64,000 bases of DNA. Source: Topomyia yanbarensis (taxonomy: Eukaryota; Arthropoda; Insecta; Diptera; Culicidae). Under the pieces are notes generated by a model. The model saw only the letters and a list, made by a program, of their open reading frames with translations, searched no databases and was not told where the DNA came from. The DNA lies in the NCBI RefSeq assembly GCF_030247195.1, contig NC_080672.1, positions 348,624,413 through 348,688,412 of the forward strand, read 5' to 3'. Positions within the stretch are counted from its first letter, which is position 1. Every line of letters starts with the position of its first letter. The translations under genes were made by a program, and so were the position numbers. This document shows positions 1 to 11,673 of the stretch, one piece after another.

Positions 1-460
1 CTTCCTAAAAGCCATCAATATACAAATTTAACTGCCCCTTTTAATTTTCTTATCATTCTCAGAAGTGCCCTCTTCGGCCTGTACCATACACCCACGATGG
101 TTTGATGCGACTCCAAGGCGACACAAAACATCTCTGTCGAATGAGCCAACAAACACAGGACCTACAGCACGAACATTACACGCGCAACTCGAAGCGTTGC
201 CGATCCACATCTGAGCCGCACTACAAAATCGTCTGGAGAAACCTCTGCCGTCCTGAGGAGGATCACCCAGCGTCCCAGTACTTGATTCTTCCTGATGAAG
301 GCCACCCGAGTTTGTAATCCATGCCGTTGATCTCCCGATACCTGAAACTGAAAGTTAACAATTTTCTCCCCCTGGCATCGATGTTCACCCTTCCTCCCCT
401 GGCACTTATACCCAGAAGTAACACCCCTACCCCTCCCCCCTTTTTATGACTACATATAAC
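1..460 (+). mobile_element. 3' untranslated tail of an I-clade LINE, cut by the window edge
   Basis: Positions 1-168 align base for base, with few mismatches, to 49341-49503, the region just after the RNase H-containing coding end of the I-clade LINE at 48.0-49.4 kb. This copy continues past the point where the other is interrupted (after CCTACAG). The pyrimidine-rich sequence to about 460 is probably the rest of the 3' UTR; the exact 3' end is not visible. Only the tail is in the window, so no protein can be assigned. Confidence 0.7.
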
Positions 461-1283
461 TACTGACAGAAGATACTTTAGCTAAAATAGCAACAAGTAG
501 TCCCACTCAAAAACATCTACCGTACGTATGTCGATTCAAAGTAATAAAGTTAAACTTGTACCTAATGTCACTCTTGGTGATGTGCGAATGTGCGATAGGT
601 ATTTATCTACTGTCTAGAAAGATTGACTACCACGACCAAGGGCAGTTTTCCGGAGAAACAGTACGACCATGTGTTCGATGAATGCTTCGGATGCTATTAT
701 GTAAATATCTTGAAGCGCATCTGTGGTTCTAGCGGGATACGGAACGCTGTGATACTTTGTTCGTCGACAAACGATTCACTCATAAAATGGTTTGACTATG
801 ACCGAATGAAAAGGTGCTAAAATGTGTTTGTTTTTGTAACAACCCTTCAGTTAGACGATGCATCGGAACTGCGAAGGTTGATTAGTGCAGGCGCATAACA
901 CGAAAGTGATGCAAAGTGGCATCAAAGGTTTTTAAATAGCGAACAAAAACATTTCTTTGATGTCTTCTGAGCTGTATGTATCGTAAGATGTCCCTTGGTA
1001 ATGGCGTTGATGTACACATGATGCATTTCTTACGAATAAATAGTACATAATTAAATACATATTGTACTACAAGGGTTTAATTTAGCCATGGCCAGGCCGA
1101 TTAATCTTTTATGATGTATTGAATTGCCACCTCTGTTCTTTAAATCTTTCTACCCACACACTTCAAAACTCCTCCTAGGAACATGACGATTGGAGTTTAA
1201 TTTTTATAATATCTTTATATTGCAATATTTATCTTAGTTTTTTAAGTTTCTGAGGATCATGGACAATAAAAAATTATAAATTT
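461..1283. other. intergenic, nothing recognised
   Basis: AT-rich DNA without a convincing reading frame, inverted repeat or RNA-like structure. The small open frames here have no recognisable protein content. Confidence 0.5.
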
Positions 1284-1588
1284 ATCACCGGGGTAAGTTT
1301 GATCAAAGGAAACTTTTTTCAGTAATATACGACAAGATGGTTCCCTCTAACAAAATCATTCAAACAAAAAACAAACCTTATTCCAAACATGTTCAGCATT
1401 TATCAGCAACGATTATTTCGTCTTTTCAGGTACTATTTATGAGCACAAATTCAAATTGAAAAACTCTCATGAATCATTTCAATCTGTCCAAACAATACCT
1501 TGTATATTAATGAACTCAGTCAACTTCAACTAAACTGATAATTTTTTTAGAAACCGTAAATATCTTTGTTCAATAATTCATTTAAAAA

Positions 1589-3812
1589 CCTGTTTTAATC
1601 CACCTAGTGGTGCAATTGCGCCTTTCTCATTTATCCAAACTATGATTCATTAGCTGGTTTTGTTCAATAGAATTGTGGAAATGTCTGTTACATTCTTATT
1701 TCACTTAGCACGTATCCCACGACTACCACGAAAGTAGACGCAGACTCACTTTAAACAAAAGATTATAGGGGAGACCGGGGCTAGTTTGCGGTGTTTTCAG
1801 TTTCCATTTTTTCCCGCTTTGATGTAGATAGATCTTGCAAAATAGAACATGCGGCTGTAGCCAACATCCCTGAATTTTATCACAGTGTTTGTTGCATTAT
1901 CTTTGTTTTTATAGACAAAAATGTGCGACGCGGAAATCCCGCCAATTTACTCTGGCCCGGGGGTAAGTTGCCGGTATGTATGAATACGCCAGAAAATGGA
2001 AATTAAATTATATCAAAGGTTTGTGCTGAATGTCTTTTCAATAAAATTGTATATTAACCGACAATTGCCAATATATTTCAGTCTCAATACCCCGGCGTTT
2101 TACTTTGACGCGTATTCCATATTCAAAAGCATATTTTCGAAATTCTTCAGCTGATTGGCCGAAGTAAATATCCCCAGCATTGACGAGATACACAAAGTTT
2201 TAGTTTGGAGTGCATTCCGAAAATAAACATATTTGATGACTATATTTGCACTGTAAATAGTAGCGCCAACTTGCCCAGCGTGCGTCACCGCCAACTTACT
2301 CCAACCGCATATTTTACAAAATACTACTTAAAAAATAAGTTTAATTCATGGATAGATTTAATATATACGGATACTGAAAGCTCTTTTACGCATTATCGTA
2401 AAATGAAATCAATTGAGAAATAGATTTAAAATCTCCCTAAATAACACAAAGTTTACTTGGTATGCTCGAAAACACAATATCGGCCAAAATTTTTACAAAA
2501 CAACATGTTTTTTAACAAAAACACGGTGGATAATGGGTTTCACATAACTTGAGGTACACAATGAGACGCAGCGCTATATGTCTAATAGAAATGAAGACAA
2601 AGGGATTCCGCCAACTTACCCCAACCACCAACTAGCTCCGGGCTCCCCTAATATTTAATTAACTTAATCAACATGAGTTCAATGTTATCTTCATGTGATT
2701 ATATTTTGAAATGTTGGTGGAATGGGTTTGGAAGTGGAGGGGGTGGAGGTTTAGTAGAGTGGGAGTGGAGGATATGTCAGAAATCCTTCATCTTGTTTCG
2801 GTATACGGGGTGGATGAAGGAAATGCGGATTGCAGGGAGATCCAAAAGGAGAGGAGTGATGAAGGAGCGAGGTGTGAGGGCAAGGGTGAGGGGTGCTGAG
2901 TGGCGACACAATACTCAACCGCAAATGATGCCTTTCATTTCAGACTTGGTTTGAGAACATCGCTTCAGTCATCACCGAAGAACCGATGTGACTTCAATTG
3001 TAGAATATGCCCGGAATCCGGGATTTCCGGAATCGTCGATAGTGGACAATATATCCAAAGAATATTTGATTGGCAATCAGTGATCTAGATCTGCGATTAG
3101 AAGTAATTTGGTGACCATTTCAATAGTTTTTAGCTTCTGCGGTGTTACGATTTTATCGATTTATATGGGAAATTCCAGTGTAACCTTACTAACCAACCTG
3201 TAACTCCGGAACCAAGAGTCAGAACCGAATGAAATTCAGCAGCAGTTAATGGCAGTACTGTATCTTTCATTTGAAATCAAGTTTGTAAAAATCTGTAGAG
3301 AATTCGCTGGGTAATAGGTGCGATATTAGTTTCGGAACTTGGCGAGTTTCCCGAAGGCATCATGAACCGTCGTGGGTGGCCAATGTGGCCAAAGCTGCTT
3401 TGATTTATCATTAGTGATCCAGACCCGCAAATTAGAGTAATATTGAAACTATTTTAATATGTTTTACATCATTTCGACTTCATGGTTGTACCAGTTTATA
3501 TGGGAATTTGCTGTGTGACCGCACTCTTCAACCCGTAACTCCGGAACCGTAAGTCGGATCAACTACAAATTGAATAGCAGCTTATGGGAGCGTTATACAT
3601 TTCAGATGAAACTAAGTTTGTGAAAATCGGTTCAGCCATCTCTGAGAAAACTGTGAGTTTAAATGACATTCACACACATACTCACAGACATTTGCCGATC
3701 TCGACGAACTGGATCGAATGGTATATGACACTCGGTCCTCCGGGCCTCGGTTGAAAAGTCGATTTTTTCAGTGATTGCATAGCCTTTCTTTATATGAGAA
3801 AGGCAAAAATCC
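1589..3812 (+). repeat. dispersed mosquito repeat R, full-length copy inserted in element X
   Basis: It begins CCTGTTTTAATCCACCTAG and continues GCGCCTTTCTCATTT; it ends TATGAGAAAGGCAAAAAT. The GCCTTTCTCAT / ATGAGAAAGGC pair forms a short subterminal inverted repeat. Inside are a G-rich stretch (2730-2900) and a segment resembling ACTCCGGAACC...GATCCAGACCCGC that recurs in every long copy here. Other copies lie at 8280-8545(-), 12960-13590(-), 15030-15612(+), 22385-22570(-) and 35235-36470(+). It has no protein-coding content and is itself interrupted at 1768-2648. Confidence 0.75.
1768..2648. mobile_element. 881-bp TIR element with TA target duplication
   Basis: The left end GGGGAGACCGGGGCTAGTT and the reverse complement of the right end (GGGGAGCCCGGAGCTAGTT) are matching inverted termini, each next to a TA (1766-1767 and 2649-2650). 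In the copy of repeat R at 35.2 kb the same place is uninterrupted, confirming an insertion. The short reading frames inside have no transposase motifs, so it is probably a non-autonomous Tc1/mariner-type element. Confidence 0.75.
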
Positions 3813-4217
3813 GAAATTATTGTTGTTTACTATTTCATTTCGAATGTTTTCCTGAAAAATTTCGATAAAGGCCAACTGTATCCTTCTAGGCAATTTTGTT
3901 CTCGTTCGAGACGTCACAATATCGGGCCATGAAATTGCCTGCAGATATGAAATTTACACGTAACATTTCAAGCGTATCTCTCATTTCGATAGACATTTTG
4001 TTGATCAATATTACCTCAAAAGCAATGAATGAAAATTTACAATAAAGTAAGTTTATTTTTATAGTAAAACAAAATAAAATACCCAACTATTTGAATATTT
4101 TCAATCTATGGATACCAGTACTCGTTTTAAAAATGCAAACAATTACATCTACTTGAAATGAGAAAGGTTATTCGAAAAAGTTTTGAAAAGTGATCAATGT
4201 TCCCCCGTTTTACGGTA

Positions 4218-5459
4218 CTTTTTACTAGCAAAACTTTCCAAAAAAAATGCCAACGAGAATTGTAATGAAATATAGTAATTCTAGTAGCCACTGATTTCCT
4301 CTACAAAGCCAGTAGTACATCATGTTGCGTAAGCTAATTTTATTATTTTTTAGGATTTTTCCAAATTATCCCCACGTGCAAATATTTTCTACCAACAAAA
4401 AAGCTTATATACAGCTACAAAAAAGCTCTTTTTCAGAAAAGCTTCCATACCAAAAAGTTCACCTGTCATACTGAACATTATCCGGATTCTGGAGGGGAAT
4501 GTAAATTCCAAAAAATTGCCAACGAGAATTGTAATGACACTTATTTCCTCTACAAAACCAATAGTACGTCATGTTGCGTAAATTAATTTTAATATTTTTT
4601 GTAATTTTGTTTTAAATTTTCTGCCATACTTGCATATTTGTGTTGGACGTGAGAAGTTTAAAAATTTGGGAGACGATGTATTCTCCTCGCCACGCTCCAT
4701 TTCAAGAACCTGCTTTTAACAAAGAATTCCAAGATTACTTAATAAAAAGACTGAGAACAACATCATAAATCAACACCGATCAGACGGAACAACCCCAGCC
4801 CATCCCGGACAGGAGATTGCTAGCTTTTTTCATTAGACTAAAACAGGAAATCTTATTTAGTTCGTATTTTATTATCTTTTACCGGAGAAACGCCGCGCAG
4901 AATAAGACCCAAATTATTTATTTGTTTCAGTACTGTCATTTAAGGGCCCAGGTTGATTATCGGCACCAGGTTTGTTAGGAGGCTGGGTTGGTTGCTCTCC
5001 CTGGGTGTCTCCCTGGATATTGTCCCTTTTGTTTTGTCTATTAACCTTTTTACCCGTAAAAGGGTCGATAGGGATGAGGTGGATACACTGGTGGTCGATA
5101 TTGCGTTGGCTGCAGTATCGGTTGCCGCTGCATCGCCATCGGATGATTAACTACTGGAAGGTAGTTGCCGTAAAACGGACAGAACTTGAATGATGAAAAC
5201 GAATTTATTAATTTAATATTTTAATCTAGCTGCTTACCTGATATCCGTTCATTTTGGTTAGCTATTTGTAAGAGTTATTTTTTAGAAAAGTTGTATTTAG
5301 AAAAGGAGTATAGAATCTCGCAGCTCTTTGAATGCCCCTATACTTATACATCTGACTTGAAGTCTTTTGATTTTTTAAAGCGTAACGCATTTTTGCGTAC
5401 AATAACGCAACGAAATTTAATTGCATATCGTAAGGCTAATGTGCTCAATTCGTTCTTCG
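4218..5459. other. unassigned AT-rich stretch with one direct repeat
   Basis: A block starting GCCAACGAGAATTGTAATGA occurs at about 4248-4355 and again at 4518-4605, followed both times by a segment containing CATGTTGCGTAA. Otherwise no gene or element end is recognised. It separates the two opposed copies of element X. Confidence 0.5.
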
Positions 5460-6203
5460 TACCGTAAAACGGGGGATCATTGAATACTTTTTCAAATATT
5501 TTTCGAATAACTATCTCGACTTCAAGTAGATGTACCTGTTTGCATTTTGAAAACAAGTACTGGTAGTCATAGATTGAAACTGTTCAAATAGTTGGGTATT
5601 TTATTTTGATTTACTATAAAAATAAAATTACTTTGATGTAAATTTTCATTCGGTCCTTTTGGGGTAACTTTGATCAACAAAATATGTCTAGATCGAAATG
5701 AGAGGTAATGCTTGAAATGTTGTGTAAATTTCATATATGCAGGCAATTTCATGGCCCGATATTGTGACGTCTCGAACGAGAACAAAATTGCCTAGAAGGA
5801 TACATTTGGCTTTCATCGAACTTTTTCAGGAAAATATTCAAAATGAAATAGTTCACAACTAAATCTCGATTTTTTATTGAATTAATGAACAAAAATATAT
5901 ACGGATTCTAAAAAAAATTATCAGCTTAGTTGAAGTTGACTGATTTCATTAATATACAAGGTATTGTGTGAACAGATTGAAGTGATGCATGAGAGTTATA
6001 ATTTTCAATTTGAATTTGTGCTCATAAATAGTACCTGAAAAGACGAAATAATCGTTACTGATAGACGCTGATCATGTTTAGAATATGGTTTGTTTTTTAT
6101 TTCGATAATTTTGTTACGGGGAACCATCTTATCGTATATTACTGAAAAAAGTCTCATTTGATCAAACTTACCCCGGTGATCAAAGATACCCCGTTTAACG
6201 GTA
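5460..6203 (-). mobile_element. TIR element X, copy 2, uninterrupted
   Basis: About 744 bp bounded by TACCGTAAAACGGGGG on the left and CCCCGTTTAACGGTA on the right. It is the reverse complement of the two halves of copy 1 (1284-1588 plus 3813-4217). It has no coding capacity. Its intactness shows where the dispersed repeat interrupted copy 1. Confidence 0.75.
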
Positions 6204-6740
6204 TCATATATTATGATTTAGGCCTCGTACTGACTAAAACTTTAAAACCATATTTGAAAAGATTCGAATTGTAATCAACCTTTCTAATTACAGTGAATGT
6301 AACAAACAATTAAAATGATTATGTAAAATCTAGTAGACATTTTAAGAGGCAATGAAAAGATATTTTTCATGTTGGTTCACGAACGAATTATTTCAGACTT
6401 GTGTCTTTTGTACTCATTAGGTAATAAAAAGCGATGAAGATGTTCCTTAATATTATCGAATACGCGCTTTGATTCGAAATTCTGTCTGATCTCAGCGAAT
6501 GGTCTTATCTCCCGTGAAATCTACTCACAGGTCAGAAAAAATCTGCTATTTGAAAACTCAACCAATACTCATTAACTGCAATTACTTGCGGCTTGAGGAG
6601 GATCAGAATTTTTATTTTCGGAATTATTGACCAACAATAAATCGGGCATTATTTTACGAACACTATTTTGAAACATAGCTTATCGACCAACGGTATCGAC
6701 AAAACCAACCCCATACAATAGGAACTGGTTTTTGGTATTT
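6204..6740. other. 3' flank of CRAL-TRIO gene 1
   Basis: No gene recognised. On the minus strand a canonical AATAAA lies at 6611-6616, about 125 nt after the gene 1 stop codon, a plausible poly(A) signal for that transcript. Confidence 0.45.
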
Positions 6741-7815
6741 TTAATCCACTGCAAGCTGTCGGAAGCTACCTATGGCACCAGTTTCTAGCTCGGTATCATT
6801 CGCTTCCTGCCAGTACTTGGAATCTTTGGTAATTTCAATCTCCATATTGTCGTTGTTGAGCAAACGGTTGCGTATCTTCTGCATGTGAAGCCTTCCTGCG
6901 CTAATACACTCCGCCTTTGGGGTTTTCCCACCGAACTCCTTCGGTAGTAGGTTTCTGTCCACTTTCGCGTATAGTTCCTCCCAGTTGCGGTGGCACTATG
7001 GGGAAAAACAAAAATTAATAAAAGTCCAAATCTTGTTCATAAACTTTTACAAATACACGCTCCCGCATTTTGTCGCTGAGCATCTGCAGAGCGAAGTTGG
7101 CAATGGTAAGCGCCGCCCCGGGGGCATTGACAAAGTGCATCTCCTGAAAACTTATCGCCATGGCCTTGCTCAGATGCTGTGCTAGGAGCTTGATTTCCCT
7201 CAACGACACCAAACTTAGCTGAGCCAGTGTTAGCCCGGACACATCGTATATTACAACCAGCCCGGCGCATTGCACTTCCGGCATATCGGATAGGGACTCG
7301 ATGATCAACGCGTGAAGACGGACAACATGCGCGGCCGTAAATCTTGTCGGATCCATCTGAGCGGTTTCGTTGAATATCAAAGTGCGACCTTTGCTGTCAC
7401 GCTCCAACATTGGGAACAGATATCCAGCCTCGAAAAGGGCATTTATGTCCGGATCTTCAATATCCAGTAGGGTAAACCAGGCAGGATGCAGCGCACGACA
7501 GACCAGGTACCGTTCCAGTGTTTCCGTCGCATTGTTGATGGAGTACTTCTTGCTGCGGAGAAACCTAAGCAGAAACTGACTATCCGTTCGACACTTTCTG
7601 ATGTGTGGATGCTTGGCGATCCAATCGCGAAGTTGTTGAAGACCTTGCACCCGAAGATTGTCATTTTCACGTAATTGTTCTTCTATTTTCTTTTTGTAAA
7701 ATTCACCCATATCTGGGATTCGGTCGTCGTACTTGTTTGGAGTTTTCTCCACACTGGGAATCTCGAATAAGCAACTGTCTATTTCGTACATCGTATGCTC
7801 TAACCGGTCGATCAT
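6741..7815 (-). CDS. CRAL-TRIO (alpha-tocopherol-transfer/retinaldehyde-binding-like) protein, gene 1
   Basis: Two exons, 7051-7815 and 6741-6995, joined across a 55-bp GT-AG intron (donor GTAAAAGT, acceptor CCCCATAG) in phase 0, giving 339 aa. Residues about 50-102 form the CRAL-TRIO N-terminal helical segment (FLLRFLRSKKYS). The lipid-binding domain follows, with the strand GLVVIYDVSGL (185-195), MHFVNAP (226-232) and the closing LLPKEFGG (271-278). The C-terminus GAIGSFRQLAVD matches the ending of the other two paralogues. The family carries hydrophobic ligands such as tocopherol or retinoids between membranes in the cytosol; the ligand here is unknown. The start at 7815 was chosen because it lies 30 nt below a good initiator; an in-frame ATG at 7791 is the alternative. 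The reading frame is intact. Confidence 0.93.
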
Positions 7816-7841
7816 TGCTCGAAGAATGAGAGTTCGGAGGG

Positions 7842-7880
7842 AACTGATTGCGTCACGTGTGTGTCGGACCGGCTTTTATC
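7842..7880 (-). promoter_or_regulatory. core promoter of CRAL-TRIO gene 1
   Basis: On the minus strand GATAAAAG (7880-7873) stands about 33 nt upstream of TCAGTT (7847-7842), the arthropod initiator consensus. Transcription would start near 7845 and leave a 30-nt leader before the ATG at 7815. Spacing and both motifs fit a standard insect TATA/Inr promoter. Confidence 0.6.
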
Positions 7881-8279
7881 AAAAAGCCGAGCGTCGAAGA
7901 GCATTTCTTGTCGTCTCCGTTGATGGTATCCGGAGTACTGACCTTACAATTTAGTGGAGATAAAATTCCAAAACACATAATAATAAAAAATCCTAATAGC
8001 CAGGTGTTTACATGATATGCCTTGTTTTACATGTGAAGCAGGCACGCATTAGACAGTGAAATATACGATGAGATATTTACGCATTCATTATTTGAAGCGT
8101 GTATGCATTATGGCTAGCTGGTAAAAAGTGCAATTTAATTAAAGTGCTACTTAGTGACCGTTTATTGACGTGACGTTTTACTGAGTTTATAGCATCGCAC
8201 GTAAACGAATGATACAAGCTTTAAACTCAGGAACGAATTGATATAGTGGGTAACTTAATTCTTGGACATAGGGTAAAGT
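7881..8279. other. intergenic, nothing recognised
   Basis: Upstream flank of gene 1. No further exon, element terminus or RNA gene is visible. Confidence 0.4.
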
Positions 8280-8545
8280 GGCTTTTTTGCCATGTTTGGC
8301 CTTACTCATATAAATAAAGGCTATGCAATCACTCTAAAAATCGATTTTCTAACCGAGGGCCGAGTGTCATATACTATTCGATTCAGTTCGTTGAGATCGC
8401 AAAATTCTTGTATGTGTATGTGTGTGTCAAATAATGTCACACAATTTTCTCAGGGATGGCTGAACCTATTTGCACAAACTTAGTTTCAAATGAACAGTAT
8501 AACGCTCCCATTAGTTGCCATTGAATTTTTGGTTGATCTGCGCTG
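8280..8545 (-). repeat. dispersed repeat R, 3'-terminal fragment
   Basis: Reverse complement of the last part of repeat R: it runs from GCCTTACTCATATAAATAAAGG through CCGAGTGTCATATACTATTC and AATTTTCTCAGGGATGGC to AACGCTCCCATTAG, the same order as 3800 back to 3540. It abuts repeat Y. Confidence 0.7.
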
Positions 8546-8809
8546 TTACTCAAACGATTTTAAATCTTCACCACTGGAAAGGTATGTCTTTTGTAAAAAC
8601 GTCGCATCATACAAAAATAGAAGAATAGAGTTGCCTTCCGTAAGTTATAGTCAAAAGAGTAAAACAAAGTCTGCTAAAAAATGGGAAAGCTACTTTGACT
8701 TTCCATATCTTAGCTGTTTGTTCACCGATTTCAAATTTTTCTTCTCCATTGGATAGGAATATCGTTTACAAAAACTAATGGAAAACAAAGTTTTATGTAC
8801 GAAGTAATT
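8546..8809 (+). repeat. repeat Y, left part, interrupted by element Z
   Basis: Matches 63550-63838 in the same orientation (shared ATGTCTTTTGTAAA, ATAGAAGAATAGAGTTG and CATATCTTAGCTGTTTG). In that other copy the sequence runs straight on across AAGTAATTGTAAAAACAG. Here it stops at AATT (8806-8809), where element Z begins, and resumes at 11180. Confidence 0.75.
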
Positions 8810-9849
8810 GACGAATTTCGCGCCAAATCGTATTCAGAGTTGGCAGCACCCTCTCAGATTCTGATGAAACTTTCTGTATATGAAGACTTTGTCACAAAAA
8901 GCTACTTTGCATATTCTGTTTTTCCAAAAATGATACGGACTGTCTTTTGAAAAGGGCCAAACTTTTTTCCCATTTTTTTCAAATGGCTATAGTCTAAAAA
9001 TGACAAATCCTATAAATAAATGTTGTAGGAGTGGTTTTCACAAAATTAGTCAAATTTTCGAATAAAAATATTGAAAAAATTCTTCATTGACTCCTACTTT
9101 TACTAAAAATGGTTTTTCCGTGATCACGATTACCGAAAAACTACTCAATCAATTTTCTTAATTTTTTCAATTGATTCCTTTTTTATTCATAAATTTTTGT
9201 TTCATGGATAAGAATTTTTTAATACAATTTTTAGAGCTTAAAACAGCGATTTTTTGCTGATAATGTTCTCGAATGCAGGAAAAAAATTATTATTTATTTA
9301 ACTAATCGTTCAGGCACGAGGAATACTCATATACTAATAAATTTTTTTGAGTTTTGGGTTTTTTGATGATCTATTGGTCTTCAATCGTGATCACCGAAAA
9401 CCTCTTAAATAAAAAGGTTTTCGTGGAAAAAGCCATAACTCCGCCAATTCGCAATTTATTTTTTTAAACTTATTCTTGTTTATTTTACTGAAAAATGTAC
9501 TACCAAAATATTATAAGTTTGATGTAATGAAATTATTCCTTTATTTCTTTATTCAAATTATCAAACTTTCTTGGCATTTTTATCACTAAAAGGTATGTAA
9601 CTCCTTAATCAAGAATCCCATTTAAAAGAGTTTATGTCGTTAAACAAATATTCCATTATTACTTTTTTATTTTCTTGTTTAATCCTGAGGAAGAATTAGA
9701 GAAAGAAATAACCAACACAACATTATGTATTGAATTTTACATAATTATTTATTTATTTTTATATATTACATTTGTCTTAAAACAATCTTCATGCATGCTA
9801 TTTTGTATTATTTCTACATAAGGAAAATATTTTTAGTTCATCTTCTGAA

Positions 9850-10567
9850 TTAGAATACCTTTTCGTCTCTACTTTGTCCCCAGGAATAGGCACAAAACTG
9901 TGGAATTTTTGAGTTCCAGATATTGTTTTGGCGTTATTATCTTAGAGTTCTTCTGACATTTTGTTGTGCTGTTCAGTGAATATGTAGCAGAAAATTAATT
10001 TTGTGATATTTTTATCAGTTTGTTCAACTGTCCAGTTATATAACTGGGGACTTGTTATGGTATTTCCATAGTTGCGAGCAAGACTAGCTTTTTGCCATTC
10101 GCTTGAGAGTGCCACCAATAGCATCACAGGGTCCTTTTCCATGGGATGCTGCAACAAAATGCCATTCTGCGCTTAAGGTTGGAGAGAAAAAAAAATCAAA
10201 AATCAAAAACGAAAAAAGCAGTTTTTGTTCCACACCGAGTATTAGATCTTCGTAAAAATCAATCAACAGTACTGTAATAACATTTTACATAAGCTGATCG
10301 ATTTTTATGAAGATCTAACACTCGGTGTGGAAAAAAACTGCTTTTTTCGTTTTCGATTTTGGCCCATTCTCTCTCCAACCTTAAGTCATACTTTGATTGG
10401 AATCTACACAAGCTTGCAAAGTTTTTCTTATTTTTGTGTTGTGCTGCTGCTCCATCAGACATAAAATAAATTTTAGACAAATTTGTCAATTGTTTCATAA
10501 AATTTATCAGTTTTGAGAGGAATAAATGAACTGCAGTCTTCCGATTTTCCCATCTTCTAGTCTTCAT
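9850..10567 (-). pseudogene. decayed transposase of element Z
   Basis: Minus-strand frames read in order: AVHLFLSKLINFMKQ, then FMSDGAAAQHKNKKNF (about 10490-10420), then after the MITE AEWHFVAASHGKGPCD and IGGTLKRMAKS (10165-10085), then ITSPQLYNWTVEQ and ISGTQKFHSFVP (to about 9860). I recognise this SDG..QYKN...AEWHF.ATSHGKG.CD.IGG pattern from uncharacterised, transposon-associated proteins of arthropods and Hydra. The Asp of SDG and the conserved Cys-Asp after SHGKG are candidate catalytic or structural residues, by inference. The gene is broken by the inserted MITE (10177-10380) and by frameshifts near 10080 and 9990, and no start codon is evident. Confidence 0.65.
10177..10380. mobile_element. 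204-bp foldback MITE with TTAA target duplication
   Basis: Two arms of about 88 bp (10177-10264 and 10292-10380) are nearly perfect inverted copies around a spacer of about 28 bp. The ends GGTTGGAGAGA and TCTCTCCAACC are directly flanked by TTAA at 10173-10176 and 10381-10384. That is the target signature of piggyBac-type transposition. It sits between the KYDL and SAEWHF codons of the element Z transposase, so removing it and one TTAA restores the protein reading order. Confidence 0.85.
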
Positions 10568-11179
10568 TCAAGTTTGTTATGAATATATACCAAATTCGTT
10601 ACTGATACTTTTTGCATGTATCAGGCAACTAGCAGCTGGGAAAATCGATTCGGAGATGTTCATGACTTGCATTGGTTTAGTTTTCGATAAAAATACACCG
10701 ATGAAAAAAAATTCAGTTTAAACAAGGTAAACTTTTTTTCAAATGACTTTTTTCCTCGAAAGTGCCCAACATGAATTTTTGACGGTTGGTAGGAAACATA
10801 ATTTTCTCTCTTGGGACAAAATTTCATCCAAATCAAAAATGGGTTTTTTTTTGTAAATCGACTTTGAATTTTTAAAATCGATTTTTTTAGTGTAGGAGTC
10901 AATGAAGAATTTTTTAAATATTTTTTTATTCGAAAATTTGACTAATTTTGTGAAAACTACTCCTACAACATTTTTGTAGGATTTGTCATTTTTAGACTAT
11001 AGCCATTTGAAAAAAAATTGGTAAAAAGTTTGACCCTTTTCAAAAGACAGTCTAAATCATTTTTGGAAAAACAAAATATGAAAAGTGGCTTTTTGTGACA
11101 AAGTCTTCATGTACAGAAAGTTTCATTAAAATCTGAGAGGGTGCTGCCAACATTTGTTCGAGTTAGCGCGAAATTCGTC

Positions 11180-11262
11180 AATTGTAAAAACAGTAATTGA
11201 AAGTTAAAAGTCAGTACAGACAAAATGAGTTTTCTGTTCAAACTATTTAGTGGTTCAGAATG
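11180..11262 (+). repeat. repeat Y, right part
   Basis: Continues the sequence interrupted at 8809: AATTGTAAAAACAGTAATTG followed by GTCAGTACAG and TTTCTGTTCAAAC, as at 63835-63895. Confidence 0.75.
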
Positions 11263-11673
11263 CAAATTTAGCAAGAATTTTGAGATTTTTGAAACTAAAC
11301 AACATAGCCTTAATAAGTCTTTGGGTAAGTTTTCATAGTTTGTGAGCCCCTTCTTTTTGTTAAAACAACAGTTAGGGTGGTTCTAATTTTACAAAGATCA
11401 AAAAATGAACTTTTTAATCACTCTAGCTGGAGCCAAACGACCTTCAGCGAAGTTGTAGAACAACCAATGTTGGAAAAAAAAATTCTGAAAATATATAAGC
11501 TCTATCTGTCATACTTTTCATTTCACAACAAATTTAAAATCGAAGGTAAGGATGTTTCTTAGTGTTAGAAAAAGTGTTTCATTTAAAAAAAATTGATATT
11601 GATTAAAACTGAGAAATCTTCAGACAACTTTATGATTGTTTTAAGGCGAATAATTTGTTTCATGACATCACAT
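11263..11673. other. intergenic, nothing recognised
   Basis: AT-rich. A small open frame at 11377-11562 has no family resemblance. Confidence 0.4.

Larger units (their letters stand above)
1284..4217 (+). mobile_element. TIR element X, copy 1, split by a later insertion
   Basis: Two blocks, 1284-1588 and 3813-4217, are together collinear with the reverse complement of 5460-6203, which is an uninterrupted copy of about 744 bp. The right end reads CCCCCGTTTTACGGTA and mirrors the TACCGTAAAACGGGGG end of copy 2. The left terminus of copy 1 is missing about 25 bp. There is no coding capacity, so this is a MITE-like element. The 2.2-kb gap between the blocks is the dispersed repeat at 1589-3812. 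Confidence 0.75.
8810..11179 (-). mobile_element. element Z: 2.37-kb DNA transposon with long TIRs and AATT target duplication
   Basis: The termini are GACGAATTTCGCGC and its inverse GCGCGAAATTCGTC, flanked by AATT at 8806-8809 and 11180-11183. The inverted homology extends about 300 bp inward (8810-9105 against 10885-11179), including GTTGGCAGCACCCTCTCAGA on both sides. The site at 63831-63845 in repeat Y is the unoccupied version, with one AATT. The minus strand carries a broken transposase-like frame (9850-10567), which is interrupted by a TTAA MITE. A 4-bp duplication and this protein fold are reminiscent of the Sola group, but that placement is my inference. Confidence 0.8.

Noticed and set aside
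7037..7270. Other open frames overlapping the CRAL-TRIO exons
   Set aside because: Shadow frames of the real coding sequence with no domain content.
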